This document shows positions 1-7,795 of a stretch of 19,698 bases of DNA, piece by piece. Where the stretch lies: NCBI GenBank assembly GCA_038216155.1, contig JBBQQH010000055.1, forward strand, positions 1 through 19,698, given 5' to 3'. The translations under genes were made by a program, and so were the position numbers. Under the pieces are notes generated by a model. The model searched no databases, had not been told where the DNA came from, and saw nothing but the letters and a program-made list of their open reading frames with translations. Position 1 is the stretch's first letter; each line of letters starts with the position of its first letter. This stretch comes from SZAS-103 sp038216155 (GTDB taxonomy: Bacteria; Pseudomonadota; Gammaproteobacteria; Xanthomonadales; Xanthomonadaceae).

Positions 1-2
1 AG

Positions 3-146
3 CGGTACGAAACCCTCTACAACCAACACCTGCCGCAGCGTGCGCTGGGCAATATCACGCCCCTGCAAGCCATTCGAGCCTGGTGCACCAAGCGACCGGA
101 ACTATTTATTCGAAAACTGAAGAATCAAACGGGACTCGACAACTAG
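3..146 (+). mobile_element. IS481/IS3-like transposase, C-terminal fragment (cut by window start)
   Basis: An open frame enters from the left edge and ends at TAG 144-146, giving 47 residues. The piece contains YNQHLPQRALGNITPLQA and ends KRPELFIRKLKNQTGLDN. This is the typical end of DDE integrase-core transposases of the IS481/IS3 type, where 'YN...LPQ.AL...TP.QA' marks the end of the rve domain. The catalytic DDE residues would lie upstream of the window. I could not find a convincing terminal inverted repeat between 147 and 173, so the exact edge of the element is unknown. The family assignment is from remembered sequence character only; whether the element is intact cannot be judged here. 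Confidence 0.7.
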
Positions 147-173
147 ATTCCGGCAGTCGGATTGAACGATTGG

Positions 174-506
174 CTAGCCTTGAACCGTAATGCAGAAATG
201 GAGCGTGTCGCTAGTGCCCGGGTTGTCTTGCGTCCATTGAGCAGCACCAGATGGAATGCTTGAGCGGCACATTTGCGCTGCCTCCTGGACTGCGAGGTCT
301 TGAAAACTGGTCGTACCTTGCGGCGCGGTGCCATGGCCGACGCGACCTTGCGTGTCTTTGACCCAACCCTCCCAAGCTAGGATATGCCTGCCATTCGATT
401 CAAGCAGATCGATGGCTTCCAACGCAGCAGCCATCGGCAGCACGATCTCTCGCTGAGAAATTGATAGATCCCTAAGTCTTTGTGGCAAAAGATCGAGCTC
501 ACCCAT
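174..506 (-). CDS. Uncharacterised small protein downstream of the molybdoenzyme gene
   Basis: This encodes 110 residues starting MGELDLLPQRLRDLSISQ. It has no signal peptide or membrane segment and looks like a soluble cytoplasmic protein. A Trp/Gly-rich stretch (ILAWEGWVKD, about residues 42-51) and two Cys (C80, C104) are visible. I do not recognise the family. It starts 16 nt after the stop of the sulfite-oxidase-family gene on the same strand, so it may be the last gene of that operon. The ribosome site is weak. Its stop lies about 28 nt from the transposase stop, so its C-terminus or downstream region may have been set by the insertion. It is kept because it shows protein-like composition, operon-like spacing and no better competing frame; function unknown. 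Confidence 0.6.
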   Translation of the reverse strand: MGELDLLPQRLRDLSISQREIVLPMAAALEAIDLLESNGRHILAWEGWVKDTQGRVGHGTAPQGTTSFQDLAVQEAAQMCRSSIPSGAAQWTQDNPGTSDTLHFCITVQG

Positions 507-522
507 GATCGTGGCCTATCGC

Positions 523-1284
523 TCAGATACCGCCATGCCACTGGTAGCCGCGATCTTCCCAGTAACCGCCGGCGCCGCCATCGATGCCCTGGTAACTGTC
601 CACCAGCTCAATCGCGCTGATGTACTTCGCCATCTTGTAGCCGAGCTTGCGCTCCAGCCGCACCCGCAGCGGCGCGCCGTGCGGAATGCCAAGGGTGGCG
701 TCGTTCATGTCATAGGCGAGGATCGATTGCGGGTGACGCGCATCGGAAATCAAGATGCTTTCGTAGTAGCGCGTGTCGTCGTTATCCAGACTGTCGGCGC
801 AGCGGAAGACCAGGTATTTTGCATTCTTCTGCACGCCGGCCTGGTCCAGCACATGGCCGAGCGGCACGCCTTTCCACTTGCCGATGCAACTCCAGCCTTC
901 GACGCAATCATGCCGCGTGATCTGCGTGCGCGACGGCATCGCGCGCAAGTCTGTCAGCGACAGCGCCAACGGTCGATCGACCAGCCCGCCCACCGTTAGA
1001 CGGTAGCTTTCGAATCCATCCTCAACCATCGCCAGGTATTCCGGCGTCTGCGGATTGCGCGAGCCGTTGGCCTTGAACACCTTGGAAATTTCGGCAGGGC
1101 TGAACTCTGTCGCCAGCGCATCCGGAATCAGTGCGCGCTGCACCTTGCCGGTCAGCGGATCGGCGCTGTTGAGCACACCGGAAAACCATTTGCTCTGACC
1201 CAATTGATCGCAGCCGCCAAGCAGCAAGCCGCCACCGGCCGCAAGCGCGGTGCCGAGAAATTTGCGGCGTGGATTGTCGGTCAT
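523..1284 (-). CDS. Sulfite-oxidase-family molybdopterin oxidoreductase, Tat-exported lipoprotein
   Basis: The 253-residue protein starts MTDNPRRKFLGTALAAGGG: a twin-arginine motif (RRKFL, residues 6-10) and a hydrophobic stretch ending in the lipobox LGGC (Cys25). It is therefore probably a Tat-exported, membrane-anchored periplasmic enzyme. The oxidoreductase molybdopterin domain covers about residues 90-235, and Cys127 in RHDCVEGW is the expected molybdenum ligand. GIPHGAPLRVRLERKLGYK (about residues 199-217) is typical of the cofactor-binding end of the family. Its ATG overlaps the stop of the upstream cytochrome b gene (ATGA, 1281-1284), so the two are translationally coupled and probably form an enzyme plus quinone-linked membrane partner. 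The substrate cannot be read from sequence; sulfite, sulfoxide or another small oxyanion are possible. The partner is not MsrQ-like, so MsrP itself is less likely. Confidence 0.9.
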   Translation of the reverse strand: MTDNPRRKFLGTALAAGGGLLLGGCDQLGQSKWFSGVLNSADPLTGKVQRALIPDALATEFSPAEISKVFKANGSRNPQTPEYLAMVEDGFESYRLTVGGLVDRPLALSLTDLRAMPSRTQITRHDCVEGWSCIGKWKGVPLGHVLDQAGVQKNAKYLVFRCADSLDNDDTRYYESILISDARHPQSILAYDMNDATLGIPHGAPLRVRLERKLGYKMAKYISAIELVDSYQGIDGGAGGYWEDRGYQWHGGI

Positions 1285-2252
1285 GAGCGTTCTCCATCAT
1301 TGGCCGGATCTACCAGAACCGGAGCGGCCAGTACCGGCGACGGCACTTGGTGCAGCGGCGACGTGATGCGGCTGGCATCCACGCGGGCGGCTTCCGGCGG
1401 CGACGTGTCTGCCGGAAAATCGACCGCAAAATAGCCGGTGATCATGCTGCGCAACTGGTTGAACACGCCGCTGATCAGCACCTGGAACAGATGGATCGCG
1501 ATGAAGCCGACGAACAGCGCGGCGATAATGAAATGGATGCTGCGGGCCGATTGCCTGCCGCCGACCAGATCGACCAACCAGCCAAACGCGGCATCGAAAT
1601 GCGGCGACATCGACAACCCCATCAGCACGATCAGCGGCGCCATCACGTAAATCACTGCGACGTAGGCGAGCTTTTGCAGGATGTTGTAGCGCAGCGCTTC
1701 GTCGCCTTGGGGATGCTTGAAGCGCAGGTGATCAATGATCGATCGTCCAATGCCGCGCCAGTCGCGCTTGGTCGGCGCCAGATCGCGGCTGGCATGGTGC
1801 GAAAACCACGCGTACAGGAGGAAGCACGCGCCGTTGATCACCAGTAGCCAGGCGAAGAAGAAATGCCAGCTGCGACCGAGTCCAAGGTTGCGGGGACCGG
1901 GCAGGGTCGCCCAGCTCGGAAAGCCGCGGCTGATCAGCTTGCCATCCTGCTTGGACGCGCCCAGCACGCCGGTCGTGTTGAATTTATGCGAGCCGATGCT
2001 GAGCGTGCCATGCAATTTGCCATCGGCGCCGGGCGCGCCGGTCATCGCCAGCGCCGGGTGATCGAAGGTGGAATCCGGTCCCCAATACAGCGCCGGATGC
2101 GCGTTGAAGATCTGGAAACCGCTCGCAAGCAGCACAAACAGGCACAGCGCATTGATCCAGTGCATCAATCGAATGGGCCAGCGATGGCGCAGCACAACGC
2201 TCGTGACCGGACGAGGTGCGACCTTGATCGGCTGCATCACCATTGTATTCAT
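1281..2252 (-). CDS. Membrane cytochrome b, partner of the molybdoenzyme
   Basis: This is a 323-residue membrane protein with four main hydrophobic segments at about residues 32-49, 128-150, 193-214 and 239-261. His31, His130, His240 and His254 sit near or in these helices and are good candidates for b-haem ligands. It resembles thiosulfate-reductase/Ni-hydrogenase-type cytochromes b (PF01292-like). A periplasmic-looking insertion lies between helices 1 and 2 (about residues 50-127). The likely role is to pass electrons between the quinone pool and the molybdoenzyme encoded immediately downstream, whose ATG overlaps this stop codon. The start has a good ribosome site (AAGGGA, 5 nt from ATG). 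ATG codons at residues 4 and 6 are alternatives. Confidence 0.88.
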   Translation of the reverse strand: MNTMVMQPIKVAPRPVTSVVLRHRWPIRLMHWINALCLFVLLASGFQIFNAHPALYWGPDSTFDHPALAMTGAPGADGKLHGTLSIGSHKFNTTGVLGASKQDGKLISRGFPSWATLPGPRNLGLGRSWHFFFAWLLVINGACFLLYAWFSHHASRDLAPTKRDWRGIGRSIIDHLRFKHPQGDEALRYNILQKLAYVAVIYVMAPLIVLMGLSMSPHFDAAFGWLVDLVGGRQSARSIHFIIAALFVGFIAIHLFQVLISGVFNQLRSMITGYFAVDFPADTSPPEAARVDASRITSPLHQVPSPVLAAPVLVDPANDGERS

Positions 2253-2409
2253 GCGGTTCCCTTTGACCTAGACGGCGATTGCGCGCGATCGTACTAAAAC
2301 GGTCCAGCGTCCGTGCGTTCCCCAACTGACACCAAGCGCCTCGAACTTGGCTGAGCTTACTCCGAGGAGGTTAAGACAGGATCAGCGCGCGATTTCAGTT
2401 TTGCCGCAC

Positions 2410-3870
2410 TCACTGATTTCCGCTGACCTTAGCATACGCCGCCAGCGCCTGCGCCCGACCAGTCGCAAGATCGACGATGGGCAGTCTCGGATAGTCGGGT
2501 GCGTGCTGCTGCAACAGATCTGGAAAGCGCCAGGGTTCAAACAGGGCGCTGTCGGGCAGTTCGGAAAATCCCGGCAACCAGCGCCGAACGTACACGCCCT
2601 TGGGATCAAACCGGCGTGCCTGCAGCACCGGATTGAACACGCGGAAGTAAGGTGCAGCGTCGGCGCCGGTGCCCGCTGTCCATTGCCAGCCGAGCGTGTT
2701 GTTGGCCAGGTCGGCATCCACCAAGGTGCCCCAAAACCAGCGCGCGCCATGCAGCCAGTGCACACGCAAATGCTTGGTCAAAAAACTGGCGACCACCATG
2801 CGTACCCGGTTGTGCATCCACCCTGTTTGCCACAACTCGCGCATGCCGGCATCGACAAGCGGCACGCCAGTGCGACCGTGTTGCCAGGCCTGTAACAGGT
2901 GCGGATCGGGATCGGCCCAGTGGAAATCTCTGAATCGCGGATTGAAGTCCGATTGTGCGCTGGTAGGAAAATGAAACAGCAGGTAGTTCGCAAACTCGCG
3001 CCAACCCAGTTCGCGGATGTAGGCGTCGATCGACTTCTCCTGCGTCGGTGTCCATGTTGCGGATTGCAGGCGTTGCACGATCTGTCGTGAGGAGATCTCG
3101 CCAAAGTGCAAATGCGGCGACAAGCGGGAACTGCCGATGCGCCCGGGGAAATTGCGTTGCGCGCTGTAGTGACCAGCGGCGCCTTCTATGAATGCGTCCA
3201 GCATCTCGTGCGCGCCGCGCTCCCCTGGCGACCATTGCGACCAGAAATTGCGATCCCATGCAGATTCGGGCGCGGGAAGCGCTTGATTGATACGTGCGAC
3301 TGCGGGCATCGACCACTCAGACCCTGCCGTTTCCAGCTGCGCATCGATCGGCGGCAGTCGAGCAGGCGTTTCACTGACCGGTTGCAACGTCAACTGCGAG
3401 CGCGCGTTGCGCCAGAATGGCGTGAAAACGCGGTATGGCGTGCCCTGTGCGGTCGCGACAGTCCACGGCTCGATCAACAGCGCGGCGTCGTGACTGCGCG
3501 CTTCGATGCCCTGCCGTCGCAGCGACTTATTGATCGCAGTATCACGCGCGATCGCGGCAGGTTCGTACAAGCGGTTCCAGTGCAGACTATGCGCGCCGGT
3601 GAGCTGGATCAACTCACTCAGTAATTTGAGCGAACTCGGCCCTTCGCGAAGTACCAGACGTGACCCGATCGCACGCAGGTCTGCATCCAGCGCAAGCAGT
3701 GAGCGACGCAACCATGCGCAACTCGCCGCGCCCGCCGACCAAGGCGCGTCCTCTGCGGGCACATGCAAGTACACCGGCAGCGGCGTGTCGCCGGCATCCA
3801 GTGCGGCCTGCAATGCGGGGTTGTCGTCCAAGCGCAGATCGCGACGAAACCAGACGAGAGCAATCGCCAT
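2410..3870 (-). CDS. phrB: Deoxyribodipyrimidine photolyase (DNA photolyase)
   Basis: The 486-residue protein has the usual length for a class I CPD photolyase. The N-terminal antenna-binding domain starts WFRRDLRLDDNPAL (residues 7-20). The C-terminal FAD domain shows SSRLSPHLHFGEIS (247-260), GWMHNRVRM (350-358) and DADLANNTLGWQW (385-397), followed by AAPYFRVFNP (405-414). These are the hallmark FAD- and lesion-binding motifs. The enzyme uses blue light to split cyclobutane pyrimidine dimers in DNA, in the cytoplasm. It follows alr on the same strand after a gap of 104 nt, which may hold its own promoter. A short GGTGA lies 5 nt before the ATG. A related cryptochrome or (6-4) enzyme is possible but less likely. 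Confidence 0.96.
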   Translation of the reverse strand: MAIALVWFRRDLRLDDNPALQAALDAGDTPLPVYLHVPAEDAPWSAGAASCAWLRRSLLALDADLRAIGSRLVLREGPSSLKLLSELIQLTGAHSLHWNRLYEPAAIARDTAINKSLRRQGIEARSHDAALLIEPWTVATAQGTPYRVFTPFWRNARSQLTLQPVSETPARLPPIDAQLETAGSEWSMPAVARINQALPAPESAWDRNFWSQWSPGERGAHEMLDAFIEGAAGHYSAQRNFPGRIGSSRLSPHLHFGEISSRQIVQRLQSATWTPTQEKSIDAYIRELGWREFANYLLFHFPTSAQSDFNPRFRDFHWADPDPHLLQAWQHGRTGVPLVDAGMRELWQTGWMHNRVRMVVASFLTKHLRVHWLHGARWFWGTLVDADLANNTLGWQWTAGTGADAAPYFRVFNPVLQARRFDPKGVYVRRWLPGFSELPDSALFEPWRFPDLLQQHAPDYPRLPIVDLATGRAQALAAYAKVSGNQ

Positions 3871-3974
3871 CGGTTCACCATGCGGATATCTAAAACGCGA
3901 TCGTGGAGCAGCGTGTGTTTACGCGTTGCGAAGGCGCGTGACCGGTGCCAATGCGCGCCAAGCGACGTGCGCGA

Positions 3975-5081
3975 TCAGTCTTCGATAAACTGCACGCGGC
4001 GGGTAATCGAACAGGTCAGCTCGTAGCTGATGGTGCCGGCCGCAGCGGCGACTTCCTCAACCGGCAGGCCGTCGCCCCACAAGGTCACGACGTCGCCTAC
4101 GCGCGCAATGGGCGCGTCGCGCAGGTCGAGCGTGGTCAGGTCCATTGAAACGCGACCAATGATCGGCACGCGCTGGTGCACGCCTGCACTGGTCAACAAC
4201 ACCGGCGTGCCGGAAGCCACGCTGCGCGGGTAGCCGTCGCCGTAGCCGATCGCGGCCACGCCAACGTCCATGTCCTCCGGCGCTTCCCACGTCGCCGAAT
4301 AGCCAATGGGCTCGCCACGGGCGACACGATTGATGGCGATCAACCGGGTCGACAACGTCATCGCCGCAAGCAAACCGAAATCTGCACCGAAGCGACCAGC
4401 CACCACCGACAATCCGTACAGCGCGCCACCCACGCGCACCCAGTCGGCATGCGCTGCGGGCCAACCCAGTACCGCCGCGGAATTCGAGATCGAGCGCTGC
4501 CCGGGTGCGTCGTCCGCCTGCGCGAACGCATCTAGTTGCAGTTTGGTCTGCGCGCCATCGAACTCGTCGGAACTTGCCAAATGCGTCATCGTGAGGATCT
4601 GCGGATCGATCGTGCGCAACGCGTTTAGCCTCGCGCGCACCTCGGCCAGCCGCGCCAGCGGAAATCCAAGCCGATGCATGCCGGTATCACACTTGATCCA
4701 GACGCGAATGCGCGGGCCTGAGCGCGACGCGCCGTCTTCTTCCGCATCGGCCTCCAGCAACGCCAGCTGACTGACGTGGTGGACGACTGTGTCTACCTCC
4801 AGCGCTCGCAACATTGCCAGATCAGCCGCTTCGTTGAAGCCCGACAACAGCACCACTCGATTGGTTAATCCCGCCGCGCGGATACGCTCGGCATCGCCCA
4901 GCGAAGCGACCCCGAACGCATCGGCATCGGCCAGCGTGAGCGCGACCCGTTCCAACCCATGCCCGTAGCCATCGGCCTTGACCACCGCCATCACCCGACT
5001 GTGCGGCGCGAGTTCACGCACCCGCGCCAAATTGTGGCGCAGCGCGTCGAGGTGGATGGTGGCGCAGGTCGGGCGGCTCAT
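3975..5081 (-). CDS. alr: Alanine racemase
   Basis: The 368-residue PLP enzyme converts L-alanine to D-alanine for peptidoglycan. The PLP lysine is Lys35 in AVVKADGYGHG. DTGMHRLGF (132-140) carries the conserved Arg137. The second catalytic residue is Tyr261 in the GYSATW segment, and GYGDGYPR is present a little further on. The length is normal for a bacterial Alr. The gene lies 63 nt downstream of dnaB on the same strand, the common dnaB-alr arrangement of gammaproteobacteria, and is probably co-transcribed with it. The ATG at 5081 has only a weak ribosome site, but the N-terminus (RPTCATIHLDALRHN) matches the usual start of the family. Confidence 0.97.
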   Translation of the reverse strand: MSRPTCATIHLDALRHNLARVRELAPHSRVMAVVKADGYGHGLERVALTLADADAFGVASLGDAERIRAAGLTNRVVLLSGFNEAADLAMLRALEVDTVVHHVSQLALLEADAEEDGASRSGPRIRVWIKCDTGMHRLGFPLARLAEVRARLNALRTIDPQILTMTHLASSDEFDGAQTKLQLDAFAQADDAPGQRSISNSAAVLGWPAAHADWVRVGGALYGLSVVAGRFGADFGLLAAMTLSTRLIAINRVARGEPIGYSATWEAPEDMDVGVAAIGYGDGYPRSVASGTPVLLTSAGVHQRVPIIGRVSMDLTTLDLRDAPIARVGDVVTLWGDGLPVEEVAAAAGTISYELTCSITRRVQFIED

Positions 5082-5144
5082 GGCCGGATTCTAGCGACTG
5101 TGCTGCAACCACTACAGCGCAAATGGCCGACCGCGACCGCCGCC

Positions 5145-6560
5145 CTACTCAAAACTCCCGATCGCATCGCGTGCCAGGTTGTCGAAGCGGGTGTATTCGC
5201 CGAAGAAGCGCAGCTTGGTGACGCCGGTCGGGCCGTTTCGTTGCTTGGCAATGATGATCTCGGCCAGACCTTTGTCCTCGGAATCCTTTTTGTAATACTC
5301 GTCGCGGTAGATGAACATGATCACGTCGGCGTCTTGCTCGATGGCGCCGGAGTCTCGCAGGTCGGACATCTGCGGACGTTTGTCGGTACGCGATTCCAGG
5401 CCGCGGTTGAGCTGGCTGAGCGCGATCACCGGCACGTTCAGTTCCTTCGCCAGCGCTTTTAGACCGCGCGAGATTTCCGAAATCTCGTTGGTACGGTTAT
5501 CGCTGCTCGAGCCGGCAACCTGCATCAGCTGCAGGTAATCGACCACCACCAGACCGAGATCATGTTCGCGCTTGAAGCGGCGCGCCTTGGAGCGCAACTC
5601 ATCGGGTGACAGCGCCGGCGTGTCGTCGATGAAGATCTTGGCGTCCGACAACATCCGGATCGCGCTGTTTACGCGCGACCAATCCTCGTCCTCCAGCTGG
5701 CCGGTACGCAGGCGCGTCGCGTTGACCCGGCCCATCGCCGAGATCAGGCGGAAGGCGAGCTGCGAGGACGACATTTCCATCGAAAACACGGCGACTGCCT
5801 TGCGGCTTTTCATCGCGGCGTATTCGGCGATGTTCAACGCCAACGTGGTCTTGCCCATCGCTGGCCGGGCGGCGACGATGATCAGGTCGGAGGGCTGCAG
5901 GCCGGCGGTCAGCTCGTCGAGTTCGGCAAAGCCGGTCGGGATGCCGGTGACCGCGCCCTGATTTTCGTAGCGCTCGCGCAGGATTTCGAATGCCTCGCGC
6001 ATCGCCTTGCGGATATCGATGATCGATTCCTTGCCGCCGCGACCGGCCTCGGCGATGTGGAACACCTTCTGCTCGGCCAGTTGCAGGATCTCCTCGCTGC
6101 TGCGGCCCTCGGTCTGGAAACCATCGTTGACGATTTCGGTGCCGGCCTGGATCAACTGGCGCAACACCGATTTCTCGCGCACGATCTGCGCGTAAGCGAC
6201 GATGTTGGCGGCCGAGGGTGTACTGCCGGCCAGCTCGATCAGATAGCCGCCACCGCCGATCTGGTCGGTCAATTCGTTGGCCTGAAACCATTCGCCAAGA
6301 GTGACCACATCGAAGGGTTTTTCCTTGGACGAGAGCTCGCGGATCGCGCGAAAGATCAGCCGGTGATCGCGCCGATAGAAATCATCCTCGGCCACCACGT
6401 CGGCGATACGATCGTACGCGTCCGGTGCCAGCATCAACCCGCCCAGCACCGCCTGTTCGGCATCCATCGACTGCGGCGGCAAGCGCAGCGACTCGATGCG
6501 GCTGTCCAGGCGCGCGGCATCGCTGCGCTCGTCGGTACGAAAACCGGGGCGGCTCGACAT
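5145..6560 (-). CDS. dnaB: Replicative DNA helicase DnaB
   Basis: This is the 471-residue hexameric helicase of the replication fork. The N-terminal domain (about residues 25-130, PPQSMDAEQAVLGGLML) contacts primase. The RecA-like C-terminal domain contains Walker A ARPAMGKTT (231-239), Walker B LVVVDYLQLM, and SQLNRGLESR, a DnaB signature. The frame stays open upstream to a GTG at 6767, but that would run through the rplI terminator and a DnaA box. I chose the ATG at 6560 (MSSRPGFRTD), which gives the usual length. ATG 6602 is a less likely alternative. No strong ribosome site is visible. The gene is followed by alr in the same direction. Confidence 0.97.
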   Translation of the reverse strand: MSSRPGFRTDERSDAARLDSRIESLRLPPQSMDAEQAVLGGLMLAPDAYDRIADVVAEDDFYRRDHRLIFRAIRELSSKEKPFDVVTLGEWFQANELTDQIGGGGYLIELAGSTPSAANIVAYAQIVREKSVLRQLIQAGTEIVNDGFQTEGRSSEEILQLAEQKVFHIAEAGRGGKESIIDIRKAMREAFEILRERYENQGAVTGIPTGFAELDELTAGLQPSDLIIVAARPAMGKTTLALNIAEYAAMKSRKAVAVFSMEMSSSQLAFRLISAMGRVNATRLRTGQLEDEDWSRVNSAIRMLSDAKIFIDDTPALSPDELRSKARRFKREHDLGLVVVDYLQLMQVAGSSSDNRTNEISEISRGLKALAKELNVPVIALSQLNRGLESRTDKRPQMSDLRDSGAIEQDADVIMFIYRDEYYKKDSEDKGLAEIIIAKQRNGPTGVTKLRFFGEYTRFDNLARDAIGSFE

Positions 6561-6637
6561 GGTGTGCGAAATCTGTGTGGCGAAGGGGAGTCGAGAGATC
6601 ATAGAGCCGGAACCATGCAGAGCGTTGCAGACAACTC

Positions 6638-6646
6638 TGTGGATAA
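6638..6646 (-). promoter_or_regulatory. Perfect DnaA box in the dnaB leader
   Basis: The minus strand reads TTATCCACA, identical to the strong E. coli R1-type DnaA box. It lies 77 nt upstream of the dnaB ATG, between the rplI terminator and dnaB. DnaA bound here could tie dnaB expression to the replication cycle. I see only one perfect copy nearby, so this is not an origin; a chance 9-mer is possible. Confidence 0.55.
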
Positions 6647-6679
6647 CCGGTGCGCATCTCAGCGTTTGCGACTGCGCGG

Positions 6680-6705
6680 ATCGGCCCGCGAGATGGTGGG
6701 CCGAT
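6680..6705. repeat. 8-bp inverted repeat between rplI terminator and dnaB
   Basis: ATCGGCCC (6680-6687) and GGGCCGAT (6698-6705) are perfect reverse complements separated by 10 nt. On the minus strand the repeat directly follows TTGACA (6710-6705), but no -10 hexamer sits at the proper distance, so I do not call a promoter. It could be an operator or an RNA hairpin in the dnaB leader. Confidence 0.4.
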
Positions 6706-6748
6706 GTCAAGCTTCCAATGTGTTTGAATCTGGCTGTTGTTCGCGCAC

Positions 6749-6780
6749 AAAAAAAAGACGGACGCACAGCGGCGTCCGTC
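6749..6780 (-). terminator. Intrinsic terminator of the rpsF-rpsR-rplI operon
   Basis: On the minus strand a perfect 9-bp stem (GACGGACGC ... GCGTCCGTC) with a 6-nt loop is followed at once by eight T residues (plus-strand A run 6749-6756). It starts 49 nt after the rplI stop codon. This is a textbook Rho-independent terminator and separates the ribosomal protein genes from dnaB. Confidence 0.93.
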
Positions 6781-6829
6781 CATTCATCGTCTCAACTGCG
6801 CGGAGGCATCCGCGGTCGGCTGCAGTCGA

Positions 6830-7279
6830 TCAGTTGTCTGGAACCACGGTTACCTTCAGCGTGGTCTCGACATCGGCGTGCAAGTGCGCGGTGATCTCGA
6901 ATTCGCCGGTGCGCCGCAGTGCGCCGTCGCTCAGGATCACTTCGCTCTTCTCCAGCGGGAAGCCTGCCGCGGTGAACGCGTCGGCGATGTCACGCGCAGT
7001 CACCGAGCCATACAACTTGCCTTCGGTGGATGCGTTGGCCTTGATGCTGACCATGGCGCCTTCAAGGTTCTCGCGACGTCGTTGTGCCGAGCCCAAGATG
7101 TCGTTTGCACGCGCTTCGTATTCGGCGCGGCGGGTCTCGAACTGTGCCAGGTTGGCAGTCGTCGCCGGCACCGCCTTACCGTAGGGAACGAGGTAATTGC
7201 GGCCGTAACCGGGCTTGACGTTGACCTTGTCGCCGAGGTTGCCGAGGTTGACGACTTTCTGCAGCAGGATCAGTTGCAT
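6830..7279 (-). CDS. rplI: 50S ribosomal protein L9
   Basis: The 149-residue protein is the same length as E. coli L9. It begins MQLILLQKVVNLGNLGDKV, continues with the conserved GYGRNYLVP loop, then a long helix and the C-terminal rRNA-binding domain. L9 binds 23S rRNA at the base of the L1 stalk and helps keep the reading frame. GGAG lies 7 nt before the ATG. It is the last gene of the S6-S18-L9 operon and is followed by a strong terminator. The gap of 231 nt to rpsR is longer than in many relatives. Confidence 0.98.
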   Translation of the reverse strand: MQLILLQKVVNLGNLGDKVNVKPGYGRNYLVPYGKAVPATTANLAQFETRRAEYEARANDILGSAQRRRENLEGAMVSIKANASTEGKLYGSVTARDIADAFTAAGFPLEKSEVILSDGALRRTGEFEITAHLHADVETTLKVTVVPDN

Positions 7280-7482
7280 GGTGATACTCCGTATTCGTTA
7301 GCGGGCGGCGATCGATTGATTGATCGTGCCCGCAACTGTGGCTGTCCGAAATGGATCAGAAATTAGGAAAATGGAAAATATTGCTGTCATTGCAAGTCCG
7401 CACACGGTTGTGCGGTTTGAATGTCATTCCAAGGCCGTGCTTAAAACGGTATTGCAAATGCTAACCACGCCCGCGCAAGGAA

Positions 7483-7505
7483 GCGCGCGAAATCACCACG
7501 CGCGC
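7483..7505 (-). other. GC hairpin just after rpsR stop
   Basis: The minus strand has a perfect 7-bp stem, GCGCGCG/CGCGCGC, with a 9-nt loop, beginning 6 nt after the rpsR stop. It is followed by only a weak T tract (TTCCTT). It may be a leaky terminator or an RNA-stabilising or processing hairpin that tunes rplI relative to rpsF-rpsR. No clear promoter for rplI was found in 7280-7482. Confidence 0.4.
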
Positions 7506-7510
7506 CGAGC

Positions 7511-7795
7511 TTAACTCGTATGGTTGTCGCAATACGGGATCAGCGCCAGGAAGCGCGAGCGCTTGATCGCGGTTTGCAATTGACGCTGGTACTTGGCCTT
7601 GGTCCCGGTGATGCGGCTGGGAACGATCTTGCCGCTCTCGGTCACGTACTGGCGCAGGGTGTTGAGATCCTTGTAGTCGATCTCGACCGTGCCCTCGGCA
7701 GTGAACTTGCAAAACTTGCGACGACGGAAGAACTTCGACGCCGGAGCGCCCTTGCCTTTTGCGCCGGCCTTGGTCTTGGACTTAGACATCCGCAT
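7511..7795 (-). CDS. rpsR: 30S ribosomal protein S18
   Basis: The 94-residue protein has a basic N-terminal tail (MRMSKSKTKAGAKGKG) followed by the conserved S18 core FFRRRKFCKFTAEG...IDYKDLNTLRQYVTESGKIVPSRITG and the end RSRFLALIPY. S18 binds the 16S rRNA platform together with S6. Two ATGs compete: 7795 (7 nt after GAGGAG) and 7789 (13 nt after it). The ribosome-site spacing favours 7795. Either start overlaps the end of rpsF (14 or 8 nt), so the two are translationally coupled. There is no priB between rpsF and rpsR, unlike in enterics. Confidence 0.97.
   Translation of the reverse strand: MRMSKSKTKAGAKGKGAPASKFFRRRKFCKFTAEGTVEIDYKDLNTLRQYVTESGKIVPSRITGTKAKYQRQLQTAIKRSRFLALIPYCDNHTS

Noticed and set aside
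2253..2409. ECF-like promoter elements upstream of the cytochrome b gene (GGAAC with CGTTT 15 nt on; TGATCC with TAAG 19 nt on)
   Set aside because: Spacing and hexamers are only approximate and two mutually exclusive readings are possible. The region lacks a convincing promoter by eye.
6705..6710. Perfect TTGACA on the minus strand as a dnaB -35
   Set aside because: The positions 16-18 nt downstream are GC-only (GGGCCG region), so no -10 element is available.
6561..6767. A 69-residue N-terminal extension of DnaB from GTG 6767
   Set aside because: It would overlap the rplI terminator stem and T tract as well as the DnaA box. The ATG at 6560 gives the normal DnaB length and start.
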